Source: CAIMZW01 sp037133095
GTDB lineage: Bacteria > Actinomycetota > Actinomycetes > Nanopelagicales > Nanopelagicaceae
Length of the DNA: 64,000 bases
Assembly (NCBI GenBank): GCA_037133095.1
Contig: JBAXOT010000008.1
Span: forward strand, 8,027 to 72,026
Reading direction: 5' to 3'
Shown here one piece after another: positions 59,606 to 64,000 of this stretch. Within the stretch, counting starts at the first letter, position 1, and every line of letters begins with the position of its first letter. A program made the position numbers and the translations under genes. Below the pieces are notes generated by a model. That model saw nothing but the letters and a program-made list of their open reading frames with translations. It did no database searches and had not been told where the DNA came from.

Positions 59606-61312
59606 CTAACTTATCATTCTTTCCCGCACTAAATTGAGTAGCTCGTCTGCGTGTTCGCGGGCGCGATGTGATTCTTCCTGTCCCGAGAGCATTCGGGCTA
59701 TCTCAATAACCCGGTCGACGCCGACTAAAGCTGCGACATCGCTCTGGGTGACGCTGCCAGATTCGCTCTTGCGCACCACGTAATGGCGATCAGCCCAAAC
59801 TGCGACCTGAGCTAGGTGGGTGACCACAATCACCTGTGCGGTTTTGGCCAGCCTCGCGAGTCGCTCGCCGACCTCTAAGGCCGCTTTGCCACCGACTCCC
59901 GAATCAACCTCATCAAAAATATAAGTTCCGACTTCGGAGTTTTTTGCCAGCACGACTTCTATAGCCAGCATCACGCGTGACATTTCTCCACCGCTTGCTA
60001 CCTTAGTAAGTGGCAGCAGCGAGGCCTGAGCGTGACTGGAGAAGAGAAAGAGAACATCATCCAGCCCGGAAGTTTGATACTCGGAAAATTTCTCACCAGA
60101 ACGCGTCTGCAATTGAATCTCAAACGTGGCATGCGGCATCAATAACGAGGCGAGCTCGGCGGTGACTGACTTCGAGAGTGATTCACAGGAAGATTTTCGG
60201 GCGAGTGTGAGACCGAAGGCCGCCTTGCGCAATTGGGCAAAGAGCGCCTCCAATTCGGCTTCCATTTCCGAAATCCGATCATCTCCACCAGAAAGATCCA
60301 ATAACTGTTGTCGAGCCTGTGCGCCCTGCTCGATCAAATCCACATATGCCTCGGCGCGATCACTTCCTCGACCAAACTTCTTTATGAGTGCGGTGATCGA
60401 TTGCTTTCGCACTTGTAAGAAATCAAAGCGAACCGGGTCTGCCTCTAAGTTCGTTACATAGCTGGCCAAATCGCCTGCCGTCTCTTGCAACGAATAGATA
60501 CTGTCGAGAAATTTCTCGAGGATCAGATCGAGCCGTTGATCCTTGCCTCTCGTCAGATCTAAAGATCTGCGGGTCTGATTGAGCAGGTGAAAAACAGAGT
60601 CGTCATCATCTTCCAAAAGAGCCAACGCCCGCGAAAGTTCGGTATTCAGGAGTTCGATTGAACCTAGTCGAGAAATTTCATTCTCAATCTCTTCTAATTC
60701 GCCGCCGAGTGGTGAAACTGCGTCGAAACTCGCTAAAAAGTCCTGCAGCGCCGAAATCTCGCTCTCGCGAGCACTCAATCGAACTCGTAGGGCAGAGATA
60801 CGAGACTCCAAGTCCTGATATTGATGAAGAAGGTCGCGATAGATATCGAGCTGAATTTCCAATTGGGCAAAACGATCGAGAAGATCGCGCTGATAGCCTG
60901 GCTTGAGCAATTTAGCGTTACTGGATTGGGCGTGAATTTCAATCAAAGGATCGGTAAGTTCAATGACTCGAGCAGATGTGGAAAGCGCTCCACCAATAAG
61001 AATGCGAGATTTGCCTTGGTTTGAGACGGTTCGGGTAATGACAACGGCGCCGTCATCGACCTCACTGCCTTCTTCGCGTAACGCGACTGACATTTCAGCT
61101 GAAACGTCAAAAAGACCGGAAACTACGATTCGCTCTTCGCCACTACGTACCAAATCTGCATCTGATTTTGCACCCAAGATAAGGGCTAAAGCCGAAAGGA
61201 CCATGGTCTTGCCAGCACCAGTCTCACCTGTTAGCACTGTCAATCCGTGGGAAAGTTCAATGCTGGCGCTATCGATTACACCTAGTCCTCGAATATTTAT
61301 CTCGTGCAGCAT
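59606..61312 (-). CDS. recN: DNA repair protein RecN
   Basis: RecN is an SMC-like ATPase that gathers DNA ends in double-strand-break repair. The 568-residue protein has Walker A GETGAGKTMVL, a long central coiled coil (about residues 150-370), the signature region LTKVASGGEMSRVMLA and Walker B YIFDEVDSGVGG. It lies in the tlyA-nadK-recN operon, 3 nt after nadK. No SOS or PafBC site is visible directly upstream. Confidence 0.96.
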   Translation of the reverse strand: MLHEINIRGLGVIDSASIELSHGLTVLTGETGAGKTMVLSALALILGAKSDADLVRSGEERIVVSGLFDVSAEMSVALREEGSEVDDGAVVITRTVSNQGKSRILIGGALSTSARVIELTDPLIEIHAQSSNAKLLKPGYQRDLLDRFAQLEIQLDIYRDLLHQYQDLESRISALRVRLSARESEISALQDFLASFDAVSPLGGELEEIENEISRLGSIELLNTELSRALALLEDDDDSVFHLLNQTRRSLDLTRGKDQRLDLILEKFLDSIYSLQETAGDLASYVTNLEADPVRFDFLQVRKQSITALIKKFGRGSDRAEAYVDLIEQGAQARQQLLDLSGGDDRISEMEAELEALFAQLRKAAFGLTLARKSSCESLSKSVTAELASLLMPHATFEIQLQTRSGEKFSEYQTSGLDDVLFLFSSHAQASLLPLTKVASGGEMSRVMLAIEVVLAKNSEVGTYIFDEVDSGVGGKAALEVGERLARLAKTAQVIVVTHLAQVAVWADRHYVVRKSESGSVTQSDVAALVGVDRVIEIARMLSGQEESHRAREHADELLNLVRERMIS

Positions 61313-61315
61313 GCG

Positions 61316-62182
61316 CTACTTACCGCCACGCCAGCCTTCAATCGGCAATTTAAACTTTGCAACCAACCGATCAGTGAAGACTGAATTATCGATGTGAGAA
61401 AGCAAAACCAACTCTGAATCGCGATTAAGAAGAATCTGATCATTTGCTAGTAGTTCAACTTTACGCATGCCATCTGCAGCGAGCAGTGCTTCGCGCGACT
61501 CTACATCAACTGCAATTTGTGAATCCGGTGAAACGACCATAGGCCTAGAGAACAAGGCATGCGCCGCCAAAGGCAGCAAGACCAGGGCATTCACTTCCGG
61601 CCAAACAACTGGGCCACCAGCAGAGAAGGCATAGGCTGTCGATCCAGTGGGGGTCGAACAAATCACGCCGTCGCAACCCCAACGCGATAACGGACGGTTA
61701 TCAATCTGAAGAAAGAGTTCGACCATTTGGGCATGATTTCGCTCGATGGTCACCTCGTTAAGCGCCCACCCCGTAGCAATTACTTTGCCCCCTCGGAGAA
61801 CCTGATACTTCAGCGTCAGGCGCGGTTCGGGGTGAAGAGTCGATTCGCAGATAGCCCGAACAATCTCGGAGATCTGAGGCTGTGAGACTTCGGCTAAAAA
61901 ACCCACTTTTCCTAAATTCACTCCCAGGATAGGAATAGGGAAACCGCGAACCAATTCCGCGGCCCGAAGAATAGTTCCATCCCCGCCAAGCACGACCGCA
62001 ATCTCTAGGCTCGCGACGGAATCGATCTCTTCTAATGGCAAAACCGAGTTAATTCCCCTAGGGTGATTTGCGAAAACTAAAAAACCTTCTGCGATCAGGG
62101 AGTGCGCAAGTTGACGGGCGAAATCGAGCGCTTCTGGTTTGGTTGGATGTATGACCAACAAAACTTTACGGACGGCAGTCAT
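61316..62182 (-). CDS. nadK: NAD kinase
   Basis: NadK phosphorylates NAD+ to NADP+. The 288-residue protein has VVLGGDGTILRAAELV (GGDG), GVNLGKVGFLAE, the NE-type segment ALNEVTIER and STPTGSTAYAFSAGGP. Its start overlaps the tlyA stop by 4 nt. Confidence 0.96.
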   Translation of the reverse strand: MTAVRKVLLVIHPTKPEALDFARQLAHSLIAEGFLVFANHPRGINSVLPLEEIDSVASLEIAVVLGGDGTILRAAELVRGFPIPILGVNLGKVGFLAEVSQPQISEIVRAICESTLHPEPRLTLKYQVLRGGKVIATGWALNEVTIERNHAQMVELFLQIDNRPLSRWGCDGVICSTPTGSTAYAFSAGGPVVWPEVNALVLLPLAAHALFSRPMVVSPDSQIAVDVESREALLAADGMRKVELLANDQILLNRDSELVLLSHIDNSVFTDRLVAKFKLPIEGWRGGK

Positions 62183-62967
62183 TGTGGGCCTTTGGCGATC
62201 GCTTCGTCCAAAGCCAAATCAGAAATTTCAGCAGCCCCGCGCTTGAGCCAAAGGAAATATTCAACATTTCCAGCCGGACCCGGAAGTGAACTAGCCACGA
62301 CTCCGAGGCAGCCAAGACCCATGTCGTATGCGGAGTCTGCAACATCCTTGACCGCATGCTTGCGCAGCAGTGGATCACGAACCACCCCGCCTGCTCCCAA
62401 CTTCTCCCGACCAACTTCGAACTGTGGCTTTACCATGACCAAGAAATCCGCATGGGTACGAGAAACTGAAACCAGTGCTGGGAGGACCAGGGTAAGGGAG
62501 ATAAAAGATAGATCAGCCACGATTAAATCCACCGGCTCGCCTATTTGTTCAATCGTGAGATGGCGGACATTGGTTCGATCCAAAATGACAACTCGAGGGT
62601 CTTGCCGCAATTCCCAGGCTAGCTGACCATAGCCCACATCGACGGCGATGACTGTGCCCACATCTGCCTTGAGGAGAACATCAGTGAAACCACCGGTCGA
62701 GGCTCCGGCATCGAGCGCGCGCTTACCGGCCACGATGATCTCGCTAAAAGCCGATAGCGCGCCCGCCAGTTTATTGCCACCACGCGAAACAAAATCGTTG
62801 CGATCGCCCTGAAGCACTATGGAGGTCTCGGCATCTACTTGCGTGGCCGGCTTGGAAGCCGGAATACCCGAAACCAGAACCGAGCGAGATTCGATTAAAT
62901 CCGCGGCGTGATCCCGAGATCGGGCCAGACCTCGTCGCACCAACTCAGCATCTAACCGTGTCTTCAT
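62179..62967 (-). CDS. tlyA: TlyA-type rRNA 2'-O-methyltransferase
   Basis: TlyA 2'-O-methylates C1409 of 16S and C1920 of 23S rRNA in mycobacteria, which confers capreomycin sensitivity. The 262-residue protein has an N-terminal S4 domain (RLDAELVRRGLARSRDHA) and a Rossmann domain with ALDAGASTGGFTDVLL and DLSFISLTLVLP. The start ATG 62967 lies 6 nt after the 47-codon gene. Confidence 0.95.
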   Translation of the reverse strand: MKTRLDAELVRRGLARSRDHAADLIESRSVLVSGIPASKPATQVDAETSIVLQGDRNDFVSRGGNKLAGALSAFSEIIVAGKRALDAGASTGGFTDVLLKADVGTVIAVDVGYGQLAWELRQDPRVVILDRTNVRHLTIEQIGEPVDLIVADLSFISLTLVLPALVSVSRTHADFLVMVKPQFEVGREKLGAGGVVRDPLLRKHAVKDVADSAYDMGLGCLGVVASSLPGPAGNVEYFLWLKRGAAEISDLALDEAIAKGPQ

Positions 62968-62973
62968 CGCAGA

Positions 62974-63117
62974 TCACATACCGTCAATTTCTGAAAGCGC
63001 GCGCAACAGTTGCCCATGCACTCTTTCGAATTCCTCAACGTGCTCGGATAAAGGTTTCGAGCCGATATCTGCGATCAGATCTCTGACAGCCAAAATTTCG
63101 CCCTGATCTAGCTCCAT
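62974..63117 (-). CDS. Small conserved protein of 47 residues
   Basis: An open frame on the minus strand, below common length cut-offs: it begins MELDQGEILAVRDLIADIG and ends LLRALSEIDGM. It exactly fills the space between the Lys-rich gene (TAA then ATG, 0 nt gap) and tlyA (6 nt gap), and the composition is acidic and helical with heptad-like leucines. A short protein of this type is also found upstream of tlyA in other actinobacteria by my recollection. Function unknown. Confidence 0.7.
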   Translation of the reverse strand: MELDQGEILAVRDLIADIGSKPLSEHVEEFERVHGQLLRALSEIDGM

Positions 63118-63486
63118 TTACTTGGCAACTTTCTTCGCGCTCGATTTCTTAGCAGCTGGCTTCTTGGCGGTGCCTTCCTTCTTTTTTGCAGCACCGGTGG
63201 CAGTTTTCTTGGAAGACTTCTTCGGAGCTTTGGTGGCATCGAACGCAGCTTCGAGTTTAGTAATCCGATTCAATAGATCGGATTCGACTTTCTCTAATTC
63301 TTCCTTGCGGATGAAGCCAAGACGCTCGCCAGCTTTCTCTATCTCCTCTTCAATACGATCTTTAATCATCTCACCGCTGTCTTCCAACCATACTTTAAGC
63401 GCGGCTGCCATTTCAGCCGGATTTTTCTCACCATTGGAGAGTTTTGCAGCGTAATTTTTAAATGCGGAAAAAATATCTTGAGCCAT
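63118..63486 (-). CDS. Helical protein with Lys/Ala-rich histone-like tail
   Basis: A 122-residue protein. Residues 1-85 form an amphipathic helical region with a coiled-coil part (EEEIEKAGERLG; KVESDLLNRITKLEAAF), resembling the BMFP/UbiK or phasin-like type. Residues about 86-122 are almost wholly Lys, Ala, Ser and Thr with AKK and PAAKK repeats, like the tails of H1-type and AlgP-like DNA-binding proteins. The gene heads the operon leading to tlyA and carries a leaderless box. The role is unknown; DNA or RNA binding by the tail is an inference. Confidence 0.8.
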   Translation of the reverse strand: MAQDIFSAFKNYAAKLSNGEKNPAEMAAALKVWLEDSGEMIKDRIEEEIEKAGERLGFIRKEELEKVESDLLNRITKLEAAFDATKAPKKSSKKTATGAAKKKEGTAKKPAAKKSSAKKVAK

Positions 63487-63492
63487 GTGCTA

Positions 63493-63498
63493 ACCGTA
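63493..63498 (-). promoter_or_regulatory. Leaderless -10 box for the Lys-rich protein / tlyA operon
   Basis: On the minus strand TACGGT is followed by TAGCAC (6 nt) and the ATG at 63486. Confidence 0.5.
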
Positions 63499-63499
63499 T

Positions 63500-63826
63500 C
63501 TAAAGTAGGCGCACCTCGCTTGCTTCGACTTGCCATCTGCTCGTAACTCCGTGGGCGCCGCTCCAGAACCTTCGTCGCAAACACCCATGAACTTCTATCC
63601 AATCGCCTTCGTCAAATCCCTTCACTCGCTTCTGCAACCGGGCTCGCCAAAGTGCGACATCGATAGTATCAACCGATTTTCCTGGGGCACCCAGTCGATC
63701 TACAACGATTCTAAATTCCACTATGTGATCGCCGCTGGGGAGATCTCGCTCTTGATAGATCGGACTCATTCGCCCGACCAGAAGGACTTCATTTCGAGCG
63801 GTGAGCGGAGGTTCTGCGCTTTTCAT
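63500..63826 (-). CDS. SSB-like OB-fold protein, short form
   Basis: A 108-residue protein with the single-stranded-DNA-binding OB pattern: NEVLLVGRMSPIYQERDLPSG, then FRIVVDR, VDTIDVALWRARL and GDWIEVHGCLRRRFW. It ends at EVRLL and lacks the disordered linker and acidic tip (DDDxPF) of housekeeping SSB, so it should not recruit SSB partners in the usual way. ATG 63826 fits the domain; 15 upstream codons also stay open. It is the first gene after the rRNA operon. Confidence 0.82.
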   Translation of the reverse strand: MKSAEPPLTARNEVLLVGRMSPIYQERDLPSGDHIVEFRIVVDRLGAPGKSVDTIDVALWRARLQKRVKGFDEGDWIEVHGCLRRRFWSGAHGVTSRWQVEASEVRLL

Positions 63827-63832
63827 AAGCGC

Positions 63833-63838
63833 ACTATC
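63833..63838 (-). promoter_or_regulatory. Possible leaderless -10 box for the SSB-like gene
   Basis: On the minus strand GATAGT is followed by GCGCTT (6 nt) and the ATG at 63826; the first base departs from TANNNT. Confidence 0.4.
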
Positions 63839-63912
63839 CACTAACGGATACCGGATACGGCACGGAACCAATCCCCGCTGGGGTTAACATTTTTCAGTGG
63901 ATAAAGCCCAAT

Positions 63913-63944
63913 AAAAAAGGCCCCGACCGAAGTCAGAGCCTTTT
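63913..63944 (-). terminator. Rho-independent terminator of the rRNA operon
   Basis: On the minus strand AAAGGCTCTGAC and GTCGGGGCCTTT form a 12-bp stem (with G-U pairs) closed by a TTCG tetraloop and followed by a T-rich tail, a few bases after the 5S rRNA. It is the only clear intrinsic terminator in the window. Confidence 0.93.
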
Positions 63945-63949
63945 ATAAA

Positions 63950-64000
63950 TGATGTCCGGCGGCGATCTACTCTCCCACAAGGTCCCCCTTGCAGTACCAT
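63950..64000 (-). rRNA. rrf: 5S ribosomal RNA, 3' part (5' end outside window)
   Basis: The minus strand reads GGTACTGC, AAGGGGGACC, TTGTGGGAGAGTAG, GTCGCCGCCGGAC-like sequence ending CCGGACATCA: the conserved 3' third of actinobacterial 5S rRNA. About 51 nt are present; the rest of the rRNA operon lies beyond 64000. Confidence 0.93.

Noticed and set aside
1..64000. Prophage, transposon, toxin-antitoxin or defence island
   Set aside because: No integrase other than XerD, no transposase, restriction or toxin-like gene and no break in the actinobacterial gene order was seen.

Overview
The window is a gene-dense housekeeping segment of a small, streamlined actinobacterial (Actinomycetota) chromosome. 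Three things support this. The gene order follows known actinobacterial neighbourhoods: carB-pyrF-mIHF-gmk-rpoZ-coaBC-metK-priA-def-fmt-rsmB-rpe; mshC-metH-trmI-pafBC-tatAC-helY-lnt/ppm; gcvP-MerR-BFN-MerR-garA-gcvH; der/cmk-tyrA-aroH-rluB-scpBA-parA-xerD-pyrG-recN-nadK-tlyA. Mycothiol synthesis (MshC), GarA, PafBC and mIHF are lineage markers. Intergenic gaps are usually 0-50 nt, and convergent genes even share stop-codon bases. GC looks moderate by eye, so a freshwater streamlined lineage such as Nanopelagicales (acI) is a plausible but unproven home.

Layout: 1-13474 (+) pyrimidine synthesis, nucleotide and cofactor enzymes, translation start and rRNA modification; 13509-14414 an FMN riboswitch driving a RibM/PnuX riboflavin transporter; 14434-15558 hisE-hisG; 15574-24821 mixed-strand genes (serB, orphan ABC ATPase, ung, YczE-like protein, uppP, DUF554, alcohol dehydrogenase, tdk, tRNA-Leu, M20 peptidase, aldo/keto reductase); 24871-33134 (+) phosphatase-DUF3090-SCO1664-mshC, then metH-HAD-trmI; 33141-43120 FKBP lipoprotein, pafBC, tatAC, lipid kinase, helY, exonuclease, lnt and dolichol-phosphate-mannose-type synthase; 43220-55638 (-) glycine cleavage/GarA genes, pgsA-like gene, tRNA-Pro, cmk-der, tyrA, aroH, rluB, scpB, scpA; 55699-57038 (+) parA and a putative ribbon-helix-helix partner; 57040-63826 (-) xerD, pyrG, recN, nadK, tlyA, two small conserved proteins and an SSB-like protein; 63913-64000 the terminator and 3' end of a 5S rRNA, so an rRNA operon lies just beyond the window.

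No phage, insertion sequence, CRISPR array or defence island is visible. The interesting signals are architectural. (1) The nucleoid protein mIHF is fused in frame to guanylate kinase. (2) At least 14 transcription units have a TANNNT box exactly 6 nt before the start codon, implying widespread leaderless mRNA, including one 13-nt palindrome that appears to serve two divergent genes. (3) The Pup-proteasome genes expected between trmI and pafBC are absent, although pafBC is retained. (4) An AT-rich 250-nt gap holds a CGACAAATCAC-like motif repeated about every 40 nt upstream of aroH. (5) A hairpin that would mask the ribM ribosome binding site lies downstream of the FMN aptamer.

Most functional calls rest on recognised family motifs and gene order; no database search or structure prediction was run.
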